This document shows, one piece after another, positions 54,020 through 62,881 of a stretch of 64,000 bases of DNA. Each line of letters opens with the position of its first letter. Position 1 is the first letter of the stretch. The notes under the pieces are model-generated. The model was not told the origin of the DNA, made no database searches, and was given only the letters and a program-made list of their open reading frames with translations. The stretch is from Mycolicibacterium monacense (GTDB lineage Bacteria > Actinomycetota > Actinomycetes > Mycobacteriales > Mycobacteriaceae). The DNA lies in the NCBI RefSeq assembly GCF_010731575.1, contig NZ_AP022617.1, forward strand, positions 5,642,001 through 5,706,000, written 5' to 3'. The translations under genes were made by a program, and so were the position numbers.

Positions 54020-54805
54020 ATGCTCAGTTCCGAGGTACGTGAGCAGCTTGCCGCCGACCTTGCCCAAGCCGAGCGCAGCCGGGTGCCGATGAAACCCCTG
54101 ACCGACGGTCACCCCGACATCGATGTGGTGGACGCCTACGAGATCCAGCTGATCAACATCCGCCAGAAGGTCGCCGAAGGCGCCCGGGTGATCGGCCACA
54201 AAGTCGGCCTCTCCTCGGAGGCGATGCAGAAGATGATGGGCGTCGACGAACCCGACTACGGCCACCTGCTCGACGATATGCAGGTCTACGAGGACAAACC
54301 GGTCAAGAGCTCCAATTACCTCTATCCCCGGGTCGAGGTCGAGGTCGGCTTCATCCTGGCCGACGACCTGCCGGGTGCGGGCTGCACCGAGGAGGACGTC
54401 CTCGCCGCGACCGCGGCGTTCGCCCCCGCGATCGAGTTGATCGACACCCGCATCACCGACTGGAAGATCAAACTCTGCGACACCATCGCCGACAACGCGT
54501 CGTCGGCGGGATGGGTGCTCGGTGAAGCCCGGGTGTCGCCCAAGGACGTGGATATCAGAGCCATCGAGGCAGTCCTCACCAACAACGGTGAGACGGTGGC
54601 CGAAGGCCGCAGCGATGCGGTGCTGGGCAATCCGGTCACCGCGGTGGCGTGGCTGGCCCGCAAGGTCGAGAGTTTCGGCGTCCGCCTCAAGGCCGGGGAC
54701 ATCGTGTTGCCGGGCTCGTGCACGCGTGCGATAGATGCACCTCCCGGGAGTCATTTCGTCGCCGACTTCGCCGGGTTAGGTTCAGTACAACTCGCTTTCG
54801 AGTGA
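54020..54805 (+). CDS. hsaE: HsaE, 2-hydroxyhexa-2,4-dienoate hydratase
   Basis: A 261-residue hydratase of the 2-keto-4-pentenoate hydratase/fumarylacetoacetase-related family. Landmarks are [48 protein letters not shown] and [32 protein letters not shown]. HsaE hydrates the C6 dienoate released with HIP when HsaD splits the ring A/B product. First gene of hsaE-hsaG-hsaF, behind a KstR operator. Confidence 0.92.
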
Positions 54806-54833
54806 GCGCTTTTCAGATACCAGGGAGAGTCAT

Positions 54834-55766
54834 ATGCCGGAGAAGCTTCAGGTCGCGATCGTCGGGTCCGGCAACATCAGCACCGATCTGCTGTACAAGC
54901 TGCAGCGCTCGGAGTACCTCGAACCGCGTTGGATGATCGGAATCGATCCCGAGTCCGAAGGGCTCGCGCGCGCACGCAAACTCGGCCTCGAGACCTCGCA
55001 CGAGGGCGTGGATTGGCTGCTCGCACAGGACGACAAACCGGATCTGGTGTTCGAGGCCACCAGCGCCTACGTGCACCGGGCGGCGGCACCGCGCTACGAG
55101 GAAGCGGGTATCCGCGCCATCGACCTCACCCCGGCCGCGGTGGGTCCGGCGGTGATCCCGCCGGCCAACCTGCGCGAACACCTCGACGCACCGAACGTCA
55201 ACATGATCACCTGTGGTGGGCAGGCCACCATCCCCATCGTCTACGCGGTCACCCGCGCGGTCACCGAACAGGGCGGCACGGTGCCCTACGCCGAGATCGT
55301 CGCCTCGGTGTCGTCGAGTTCGGCGGGTCCGGGTACCCGCGCCAACATCGACGAGTTCACCAAGACCACCAGTAAGGGTGTGCAGACCATCGGCGGTGCC
55401 GCGCGGGGGAAGGCGATCATCATCCTCAACCCCGCCGATCCGCCGATGATCATGCGCGACACCATCTTCTGCGCCATCCCCGAGGACGCCGACCGGGATG
55501 CGATCGCCCAGTCGATCCGCGACGTCGTCGCCGAGGTGCAGACCTACGTACCCGGCTATCGCCTGCTCAACGACCCGCAGTTCGACGACCCCTCGATCAA
55601 CTCCGGCGGGCAGGCCGTGGTCACCACGTTCGTGGAGGTGGAAGGCGCAGGCGACTACCTGCCGCCGTACGCGGGAAACCTCGACATCATGACCGCCGCG
55701 GCGGCCAAGGTGGGCGAGGAGATCGCAAAGGAATCCCTTTCTCTGGCAGGAGGTGCGCAGGCATGA
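54834..55766 (+). CDS. hsaG: HsaG, acylating propionaldehyde/acetaldehyde dehydrogenase
   Basis: A 310-residue CoA-acylating aldehyde dehydrogenase of the BphJ/DmpF type. [20 protein letters not shown] is the NAD-binding motif, and the catalytic Cys is in [17 protein letters not shown]. It receives propionaldehyde from HsaF through a channel and gives propionyl-CoA. The stop overlaps the hsaF ATG (ATGA, 55763-55766). Matches Rv3535c. Confidence 0.93.
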
Positions 55767-56824
55767 GCACCAAAGACATCTTCTTCAACCCGATCTGGGA
55801 CGTCCGGATGACGGACACGTCGCTGCGCGACGGCTCGCACCACAAACGTCACCAGTTCACCAAGGACGAGGTGGGCGCCATCGTCGCCGCGCTCGACACC
55901 GCCGGTGTCCCGGTCATCGAGGTGACCCACGGCGACGGGCTCGGCGGGTCGAGCTTCAACTACGGGTTCTCGAAAACGCCTGAGCAGGAACTGATCAAGC
56001 TCGCGGCCGAGACCGCCAAGGAAGCCAAGATCGCCTTCCTCATGCTGCCCGGGGTGGGCACCAAGGAGGACATCAAAGAGGCGCAGAACAACGGCGGTTC
56101 GATCTGCCGCATCGCGACCCACTGCACCGAGGCCGACGTGTCGATCCAGCACTTCGGTCTGGCGCGTGAGCTCGGGCTCGAGACCGTGGGCTTCTTGATG
56201 ATGAGCCACACCATCCCGCCGGAGAAGCTCGCCCAACAGGCCCGCATCATGGCCGACGCGGGGTGTCAGTGCGTCTACGTCGTCGACTCCGCCGGTGCGC
56301 TGGTGCTCGAAGGGGTGCGCGACCGGGTCGCCGCGCTCGTCGCCGAATTAGGGTCGGATGCTCAAGTTGGATTTCATGGCCACGAGAATCTCGGTCTGGG
56401 CGTGGCGAATTCGGTCGAGGCGGTGCGCGCCGGGGCCAAGCAGATCGACGGGTCGTGCCGCCGGTTCGGCGCCGGAGCGGGTAACGCGCCGGTCGAGGCG
56501 CTCATCGGGGTCTTCGACAAGATCGGCGTGAAGACCGGCATCGACTTCTTCGACATCGCCGACGCCGCCGAGGAAGTCGTCGCACCGGCGATGCCCGCCG
56601 AATGCCTGCTGGACCGCAACGCGCTCATCATGGGCTACTCGGGTGTCTACTCGAGCTTCCTCAAACACGCCATCCGGCAGTCCGAGCGCTACGGCGTGCC
56701 CGCGCACCAGCTGCTGCACCGCGCCGGCCAGCGCAAGCTGATCGGCGGTCAGGAAGATCAGCTGATCGACATCGCGCTGGAGATCAAACGCGAACAGGAC
56801 AGCGGGGCGACGGCCGCGCACTGA
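55763..56824 (+). CDS. hsaF: HsaF, 4-hydroxy-2-oxohexanoate aldolase
   Basis: A 353-residue DRE-TIM metallolyase of the BphI/DmpG type: [22 protein letters not shown] carries the RDG and metal-site residues, and [40 protein letters not shown] the HxH metal ligands. It splits 4-hydroxy-2-oxohexanoate into pyruvate and propionaldehyde and works in a complex with HsaG. Last gene of the ring A/B fragment operon. Matches Rv3534c. Confidence 0.94.
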
Positions 56825-56974
56825 CCCGCCGCGCTGCTGCACCGTGTCGTGGTTTCCCCACTGTAGGCTGTGCAGCGCGTCGCCCCCCGGGCGACCGCAC
56901 GCCGGATCCCGGTCCGGCAACACCCGCGATATCGGAGATCTCCTGAGCGACCGAGTGCGTGTAATGGCCAGTCC

Positions 56975-57682
56975 GTGATCACCGGCCCGCCGGGTCCGGA
57001 GGCGATCGAAGCCCTGCAGGCCGATCCAGTCGACGAACTGGTCGTCCGACCGCGTGCGCGGGGGTTGATCCACCTCGTCTCGGCGGTCGTCGCCGTGGTG
57101 GCGGGTGCGGCGCTGGTCGAGGTGGCGTGGACCGGATCGGCATCCTCGCGAGCAGGGTGGGCCGCGGTGATCTACGTCGCGGCGATCGTCGCCATGTTCG
57201 GGGTGAGCGCGGCGTACCACCGCGTGCGGTGGACGTCACCGTCCGCCGAGAAGTGGATGATGCGCCTCGACCACTCGGTGATCTTCGTGTTCATCGCGGC
57301 GACCTACACCCCGTTCGCGGTGCTCGCACTGCCGCCCGACACCGGGGCGAAGGCGCTGACGATCGTGTGGACCGGGGCCGCTGCCGGTGTCGCCCTCAAG
57401 ATGCTGTGGCCGTCCGCGCCGCGCTGGGTGGGCGTACCCCTGTATCTGATGCTCGGCTATGTGGCGCTGCTGTTCGCCGAGGCGCTGCTGATCGGTGCCG
57501 GTTTCACCGTCGTCGCGCTGCTCGTCGCCGGTGCGGTCCTCTACAACATCGGTGCGATCTTCTACGGCGTCCGCTGGCCGAATCCGTGGCCGAACACGTT
57601 CGCCCACCACGAGTTCTTCCACGCGTTCACCGTGGCCGCGGCGGTCTGCCACTTCGCCGCCATCTGGCTCGTCATCCGGTAG
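56975..57682 (+). CDS. Hemolysin III/TrhA-family membrane protein
   Basis: A 235-residue seven-helix protein of the PAQR/HlyIII family. The conserved metal-site residues are SAAYHR, LDHSVIFVFIAATYTPF and HHEFFHAFTVAAAVCHF (His pair). GTG 56975 is preferred as start because residues encoded upstream of it (from ATG-less frame at 56870) have no family character. Family members affect membrane fluidity homeostasis or act as putative hydrolases; no link to steroids is visible. Confidence 0.82.
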   Translation: MITGPPGPEAIEALQADPVDELVVRPRARGLIHLVSAVVAVVAGAALVEVAWTGSASSRAGWAAVIYVAAIVAMFGVSAAYHRVRWTSPSAEKWMMRLDHSVIFVFIAATYTPFAVLALPPDTGAKALTIVWTGAAAGVALKMLWPSAPRWVGVPLYLMLGYVALLFAEALLIGAGFTVVALLVAGAVLYNIGAIFYGVRWPNPWPNTFAHHEFFHAFTVAAAVCHFAAIWLVIR

Positions 57683-57709
57683 TCGGACCCGGCAGGCACG
57701 ATAGGGCAC

Positions 57710-59785
57710 ATGCCGACCCGTGACGACGCCCAGGCGCTGCTCGAACAACTCGCCGGCCCGCAGGCCACACTGCGCGACGATCAGTGGACCGCGATCGAGG
57801 CGCTGGTGGTGCACCGCCGCCAGGCGCTCGTGGTGCAGCGCACCGGCTGGGGGAAGTCGGCCGTCTACTTCATCTCGGCCAAACTGCTGCGCGCCGCCGG
57901 CCGCGGACCCACGGTGATCGTCTCCCCGCTGTTGGCGTTGATGCGCAACCAGGTCGCGGCCGCCGAGCGCGCCGGCGTGCGGGCGGCCACCATCAACTCC
58001 GGCAACGTCGCCGAATGGGAGGACATCCACGCGCGGGTGCAGGGCGGTGACCTCGACGTCCTGCTGGTCAGTCCCGAGCGGCTCAACAACCCGGACTTCC
58101 GCGACAACGTGCTGCCCGCACTGGCGGCCGACGCCGGTCTGGTGGTGGTGGACGAAGCGCACTGTGTGTCCGACTGGGGTCACGACTTCCGCCCCGACTA
58201 CCGCCGGATCCGCACCCTGATCGCGGAGTTGGGCCAGGACATCCCGGTGCTGGCCACCACGGCCACCGCGAACGACCGGGTGGTCGACGACGTGGCCACC
58301 CAACTCGGGGTGGGCGGGCGCGACACCCTCGTGCTGCGCGGCGGGCTCGACCGCGAATCGCTGCGGCTGTCGGTGGTCCACGCGGGCAACCCCGCGCAGC
58401 GGGCCGCCTGGATCGCCGCGCACCTCGGCGACCTGCCGGGTTCGGGCATCGTCTACACACTCACCGTCGCCCAGGCCCACGACATCGCGGCGCTGTTGCG
58501 CGAACACGGGCACCCGGTCGCCGCCTACACGGGTTCCACCGATCCGACCGAGCGCGAACAACTCGAGGCCGACCTGCTGGCCAACCGGGTCAAGGCGTTG
58601 GTCGCGACCTCGGCGCTCGGGATGGGGTTCGACAAACCGGATCTCGGCTTCGTGGTCCATCTCGGTGCGCCGTCCTCACCGATCGCCTATTACCAACAGG
58701 TGGGCCGCGCCGGGCGTGCCACGTCGAGCGCCGAGGTGGTCCTGCTGCCCGGTCGCGAGGACCAGGAGGTCTGGCGGTATTTCGCCTCGGTGGCCTTCCC
58801 GTCGGAAGCCATGGTGCGCAACGTGATCGATGCACTCGAGACGGACCGGCCGCAGTCCACCCCGGCGCTCGAACCGCTCGTCGACCTCAACCGCAGCCGC
58901 CTGGAGATGGTGCTCAAGGTGCTCGACGTCGACGGGGCCGTGCGGCGGGTCAAGGGCGGGTGGCTCAGCACCGGTGCGCCGTGGAGCTACGACGAACCGC
59001 GCTACCGCAAACTCGACGAGGCGCGCCGGCGCGAACAGCAGGCGATGCTCGACTACCAGAGCACCGACGGATGCCGGATGGCGTTCCTGCGCCGCCAACT
59101 CGACGACCCCGAACTGCGCGAAGGTGACCGGTGCGGCCGCTGCGACAACTGCACGGGCAACCGGCTGTCCGCGGAGGTCGACGCGACCGCGGCCGAGGAC
59201 ACCCGGCAGCGGCTGATGCGCCCGGGTGTCGAGCTCAGCGCGCGCAAACAGTGGCCGTCGGGGTTGGCGAAGCTCGGTCTCGACCTGAGCGGGCGCATCC
59301 ACGACGGCCCCGCGACAGGCCGGGTGATCGGCAGGCTGACCGATCTGGGCTGGGGCGCCCGGCTACGCAAGGTGCTCGACGAACCCGACGGTGAGGTCTC
59401 CGAAGACGTGGTGCGCGCCGCGATCGACGTGCTGGCGGCCTGGAACTGGCAGCAGCGTCCCGTCGCCGTACTGGCGATGGACTCCGAAACCCATCCGATC
59501 CTGATCCGGTCGCTGGCCCGCCGGCTTGCCGAACTCGGCAGGCTCATCGACCTGGGCACACTGCAGTACCGGCCGGGCCGACGGCCGGTGACGGCGGCGA
59601 ACTCCGCGTACCGCGTTGCGGCGCTGAGGGATTCGTGGGAGACGCCGGATCTCGACGTGAACGGTCCGGTGCTGCTCGTCGACGATCTCACCGACACCGG
59701 GTGGACGCTCACCATGGCGGCCCGGGTGGTCCGTTCCGCCGGCGCCCCCGAGGTGCTGCCGTTCGCGCTGGCCGCCGTCAGCTGA
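57710..59785 (+). CDS. RecQ-like DNA helicase fused to a phosphoribosyltransferase-like domain
   Basis: A 691-residue superfamily 2 helicase. Walker A is the variant RTGWGKS (residues 44-50), the Walker B box is VVVDEAHC (DEAH at 148-151), followed by TTATANDRVVDDV, GSGIVYTLTV and QQVGRAGRA (motif VI). A RecQ zinc site is marked by DGCRMAFLRRQ...DRCGRCDNC. Instead of an HRDC domain, the C-terminal ~150 residues end in VLLVDDLTDTGWTLTMAARVVRSAG, a PRPP-binding loop as in type I phosphoribosyltransferases. The starting ATG lies 27 bp after the TrhA-like gene. Probable role in recombination or repair; the tail may sense or use a nucleotide. Confidence 0.85.
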   Translation: MPTRDDAQALLEQLAGPQATLRDDQWTAIEALVVHRRQALVVQRTGWGKSAVYFISAKLLRAAGRGPTVIVSPLLALMRNQVAAAERAGVRAATINSGNVAEWEDIHARVQGGDLDVLLVSPERLNNPDFRDNVLPALAADAGLVVVDEAHCVSDWGHDFRPDYRRIRTLIAELGQDIPVLATTATANDRVVDDVATQLGVGGRDTLVLRGGLDRESLRLSVVHAGNPAQRAAWIAAHLGDLPGSGIVYTLTVAQAHDIAALLREHGHPVAAYTGSTDPTEREQLEADLLANRVKALVATSALGMGFDKPDLGFVVHLGAPSSPIAYYQQVGRAGRATSSAEVVLLPGREDQEVWRYFASVAFPSEAMVRNVIDALETDRPQSTPALEPLVDLNRSRLEMVLKVLDVDGAVRRVKGGWLSTGAPWSYDEPRYRKLDEARRREQQAMLDYQSTDGCRMAFLRRQLDDPELREGDRCGRCDNCTGNRLSAEVDATAAEDTRQRLMRPGVELSARKQWPSGLAKLGLDLSGRIHDGPATGRVIGRLTDLGWGARLRKVLDEPDGEVSEDVVRAAIDVLAAWNWQQRPVAVLAMDSETHPILIRSLARRLAELGRLIDLGTLQYRPGRRPVTAANSAYRVAALRDSWETPDLDVNGPVLLVDDLTDTGWTLTMAARVVRSAGAPEVLPFALAAVS

Positions 59786-59845
59786 TCGTCAACCGCGAAC
59801 AGCCGCCCCGCGAGTACGCGGGGCGGCTGTCCTTCCGATATTCGG

Positions 59846-60235
59846 TTACCGCGGAAGCGGGACGAACAGACCGTCGTTGACCCACACGCCCCATGCGGTC
59901 CAGTTCGGGTTGAACACGACCCGCAGTGGCGGACCCCAGTAGTTCGGCGGCAGCCACGTCGTCGGGATACCGAAGTAGGCCGGATCATCCCAGTGCCCCG
60001 GCGGCACGCCGTAGAGCGGGTTCGGTACGAAGCCGACCGCCGGGTCCTTCTTGACCTGCCCGGGCGGCCCGAACGGATTGTGTCCGGGCGGATCGCCCGG
60101 ACGCCATCCGTCGTGTCCGGGTACCGGCGGATTGGGCTTGGGATCCGCGTGCGCGAATCCGCTGCCGATACCCATCGCCGCGAATCCCAGCGCACCGGCC
60201 ATGGCCGATGTGGCCGCAAGTGTCTTGATCTTCAA
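59846..60235 (-). CDS. Small secreted proline/tryptophan-rich protein
   Basis: A 129-residue protein. TTG 60235 is preferred as start: it gives LKIKTLAATSAMAGALGFAAMGIGSGFAHA, a standard signal peptide ending in a mycobacterial AxA-type cleavage site (AHA-D), and AGGGA lies 8 bp before it. The mature part is rich in Pro, Gly and Trp (DPKPNPPVPGHDGWRPGDPPGHNPFGPPG, WLPPNYWGPPLRVVFNPNW). Similar short exported proteins occur in mycobacteria without known function. It faces away from the ferredoxin gene. Confidence 0.75.
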   Translation of the reverse strand: MKIKTLAATSAMAGALGFAAMGIGSGFAHADPKPNPPVPGHDGWRPGDPPGHNPFGPPGQVKKDPAVGFVPNPLYGVPPGHWDDPAYFGIPTTWLPPNYWGPPLRVVFNPNWTAWGVWVNDGLFVPLPR

Positions 60236-60514
60236 GATGAACTCCCTGTCCGCCGACGGCACAGCACGAGACCGCGCGCGTCGACTTGCTGTTCACACCC
60301 GCCCGTCGTGGAGTGACGGTGCGGTCTGAAGACCCCCCTGACCGGTGATCAAGGTACCCGTCAGGCGCCGCGGGAAAACCGGCCGCCCAGAAAGGCCCGG
60401 TCAGGGCGCCTGCGGACAGATTGGCACGCGCAGGCCATCGTTGGCGCTCGCAGCCCCGCTGAGGCGGACCGCGACGGCCCCATACTCGGGTTCCGGCCGA
60501 ACCGAGGAGGAGCC

Positions 60515-60709
60515 ATGCACATCACCGTCGACTACGACCTGTGCGAGGGCCACGGGCAGTGTCTGATGGCCGCACCCGACGTCTTTGACCTGCCCGACGG
60601 GTCGGATCAGGTCGTCGTTCTCGACCCCGATCCGCCCCAGAGCGAGCGCGGGGCCGTCGTCCGTGCCGCCGCCATGTGCCCTGCGCAGGCGTTGCGTGTG
60701 GATCCCTGA
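60515..60709 (+). CDS. 3Fe-4S ferredoxin, P450 redox-partner type
   Basis: A 64-residue ferredoxin behind AGGAGGAG (60503-60510). Cluster ligands are visible in DLCEGHGQCLMAAPDVF and AAMCPAQALRV: three Cys, with the first CxxxxxC instead of CxxCxxC, as in single 3Fe-4S ferredoxins that feed cytochromes P450. A P450 gene begins 2.2 kb downstream beyond a two-component pair, which could be its partner. Confidence 0.88.
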   Translation: MHITVDYDLCEGHGQCLMAAPDVFDLPDGSDQVVVLDPDPPQSERGAVVRAAAMCPAQALRVDP

Positions 60710-60718
60710 CGCCGCCGT

Positions 60719-61393
60719 TCACCCCTCGGCGAGATCGTCGAGGATCCCGCTCCGCCCCGCCAACGCGGCGGCGGCGATCCGGTTGCCGACGCCCAGCTTG
60801 TTCAACAGCGAGGCCACCATCCGTTTGGCGGTACGGTCGGACACCATCATCCGGGTGGCGATGTCGGCGGTCTCCATCCCCGTGGAGACCAGCACCCACA
60901 GTTTGAGGTCTGCCGGGGTCAGCGCCGTCAACACCTCGGGCGACGGTTTGCGCGTACCCGAGAGCAGCGCATCCAGCAGAGCGGGGTCCACCACCCGCAA
61001 TCCGGCGGCGATCGTCGTCAACGGCCCGACCAGGGCCTCGGGCCGCACCGTCTTGGACAGGAACCCGTCGGCGCCCGCGCGCAGCGCGTCCTCGGCGAGT
61101 TGCATGTCGCCGGTGCCCGACAGCGCCAGGATGCGGGTTCGGGGATGGCGCGCCCGGATGTGCCGAATCGCCGCCACCCCACCCAGCGGCGGCATCGACA
61201 GGTCCACGATCGCGAGGTCGGCATCGCACGACATGGCCAGTTCAGCGGCCTCTTCGACGAAGGTGGTCCGGCCACCGATCACGAACTGCTCGGACCAGTC
61301 GCGGGCCAGCAGCAGTTCCAGACCCTCGGCGAACAATTCGTGATCGTCGATGATCACGACGACGAGGGGTTCTCGTCCGGACCTGTGAGTCAC
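60719..61393 (-). CDS. NarL/LuxR-type response regulator
   Basis: A 224-residue response regulator starting at GTG 61393. The receiver domain has VVIIDDHELFAEG (acidic pocket), the phosphoacceptor Asp in LAIVDLSMPPLGG, Ser/Thr in LALSGTGD and Lys in GFLSKTVRPE. The C-terminal LuxR-type HTH is TPADLKLWVLVSTGMETADIATRMMVSDRTAKRMVASLLNKLGVGNR. It is divergent from a histidine kinase gene with 37 bp between the starts; the two almost certainly form a pair. Target genes unknown, perhaps itself and the kinase. Confidence 0.88.
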   Translation of the reverse strand: MTHRSGREPLVVVIIDDHELFAEGLELLLARDWSEQFVIGGRTTFVEEAAELAMSCDADLAIVDLSMPPLGGVAAIRHIRARHPRTRILALSGTGDMQLAEDALRAGADGFLSKTVRPEALVGPLTTIAAGLRVVDPALLDALLSGTRKPSPEVLTALTPADLKLWVLVSTGMETADIATRMMVSDRTAKRMVASLLNKLGVGNRIAAAALAGRSGILDDLAEG

Positions 61394-61430
61394 CCGCTGG
61401 ATCGTAGTGCGCGGGTCTAGGGTCGGCCCC

Positions 61431-62726
61431 GTGAACGGCTCGCGTCGACTGAGGTCACTGGTGGTGCCCGCCGGGGACACCTACGGTCTGGCGCGGGTCG
61501 TGGTGGCCGTCCGCGCCGCGGTGGTGTTGTCGGTCGTCCTGCTGAGCGCGACCGGTCCGGATTGGATGCGCCGCAATCCTGTGGTGTTGACGATCGTGCT
61601 GGCGGCCGCACTCGTGTACGCGGCCGTGTTGATGGCCCATCCGCGCTACGAGGTGCGGCGCACCCGCTTCGCCTGGTTGGTGGCCGCGCTGGACGCGACG
61701 TTCACGTTGACGCTGATCGCCCTCACCGGAGGTGCCTCCAGTCCCGTCGTCGCCGTCCTCGCACTGGTCGTGATCGCGTCCGCGGCCAGGTTGACCTTTC
61801 TCGAATGTCTCTCACTCGCAATCCTTCTGGGTCTCGGATACCTCGCGGTGGTGTCCTTTGTCACCGCCGGTGGCGCTGCACTCGCACCGCTGACCCTGGG
61901 CCTCTGGTGGGCGCTGTACATGGTGTTCATCGCCGTGCTGAGCGGTGGGCTGGCGGTCTTGATCGAACGTGAGCACCGATCACGGGTGGACGCCCTGGTG
62001 GAAGCCGAGGCCGAACACGCCGCGGCCGCGGAGGAACGCGACCTGCGCGCGCGCCTGCTCCGTTCCTACGAGGCGCAGCAGGAGGGACTGCAGGTGCTGC
62101 TGCACGAATTCCGCACCCCGGTGGCCTCACTGGACGCCCTGGCCGGCGCACTCACCGACACCACACCGATGCCAGATGCCGACCGGGATGCGGCGATTCG
62201 ACTCGCCGGTCGGCATGCCCGGCACCTCACCGACATGCTCGACGCCCTCTCCGACGTCAACCTCAGCCGCCAACCCGCCTTCTCCTCCGGGCGGGTGCGC
62301 CGCGTCGACGTCGCGGAACTGGTCAGCGAGGCCGGTCATGCGGTGGATCTCGGTCCGCCCCGGCTGCGGGTGTCGACGACCGGTGACGTCTCGGCAGTGT
62401 CGATCGATGCGCAGGGCCTGCGCCGTGTCCTGACCAACCTGCTGGAGAACGCGGCCCGCCACGGCCGGGACCGGCCCATCGACGTCGAATGCGAACGCCT
62501 CGACGACCGACTACGGGTCAGCGTGTCGGACCGTGGCCCGGGGGTCCCCCAGGCGGCCCTGGGCGAGCTGACCGGCAAGTTCGTCAGCCTGTCGGATCGG
62601 CGCGGCACCGCCGGTCTGGGGTTGTGGATCGTGCAGCAGATCATCGACGCCCTCGGCGGCACGTTGCATTTCACCGCCCGCGCCGAGGGTGGCCTCACGG
62701 CGTCGTTCACTGTTCCGGTCGGCTGA
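61431..62726 (+). CDS. Sensor histidine kinase
   Basis: A 431-residue kinase starting at GTG 61431. About six membrane helices fill the first 180 residues (from ARVVVAVRAAVVLSVVLLS to LYMVFIAVLSGGLAVLI), with little extracellular sequence, so sensing is likely inside the membrane. A short coiled coil leads to the phosphoacceptor His in VLLHEFRTPVASLDALAG. The ATPase domain has the N box RRVLTNLLENAARHG, G1 DRGPGVP and G2 GTAGLGLWIVQ. Partner of the divergent response regulator. Confidence 0.88.
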   Translation: MNGSRRLRSLVVPAGDTYGLARVVVAVRAAVVLSVVLLSATGPDWMRRNPVVLTIVLAAALVYAAVLMAHPRYEVRRTRFAWLVAALDATFTLTLIALTGGASSPVVAVLALVVIASAARLTFLECLSLAILLGLGYLAVVSFVTAGGAALAPLTLGLWWALYMVFIAVLSGGLAVLIEREHRSRVDALVEAEAEHAAAAEERDLRARLLRSYEAQQEGLQVLLHEFRTPVASLDALAGALTDTTPMPDADRDAAIRLAGRHARHLTDMLDALSDVNLSRQPAFSSGRVRRVDVAELVSEAGHAVDLGPPRLRVSTTGDVSAVSIDAQGLRRVLTNLLENAARHGRDRPIDVECERLDDRLRVSVSDRGPGVPQAALGELTGKFVSLSDRRGTAGLGLWIVQQIIDALGGTLHFTARAEGGLTASFTVPVG

Positions 62727-62881
62727 GCGCCCGAGGTCCCCGGGGCCGGGGACGTGGCCCGCACGGGCCGCCATTGGCCCGCACGGCGGCTCCGTCGGGC
62801 GTCGTGGTGTCCAACACTGGGCCTTGATCCGCCGCGTGACGTGCACCACACGATGCGGACGAGCCCTGAAAGGACATGCCA

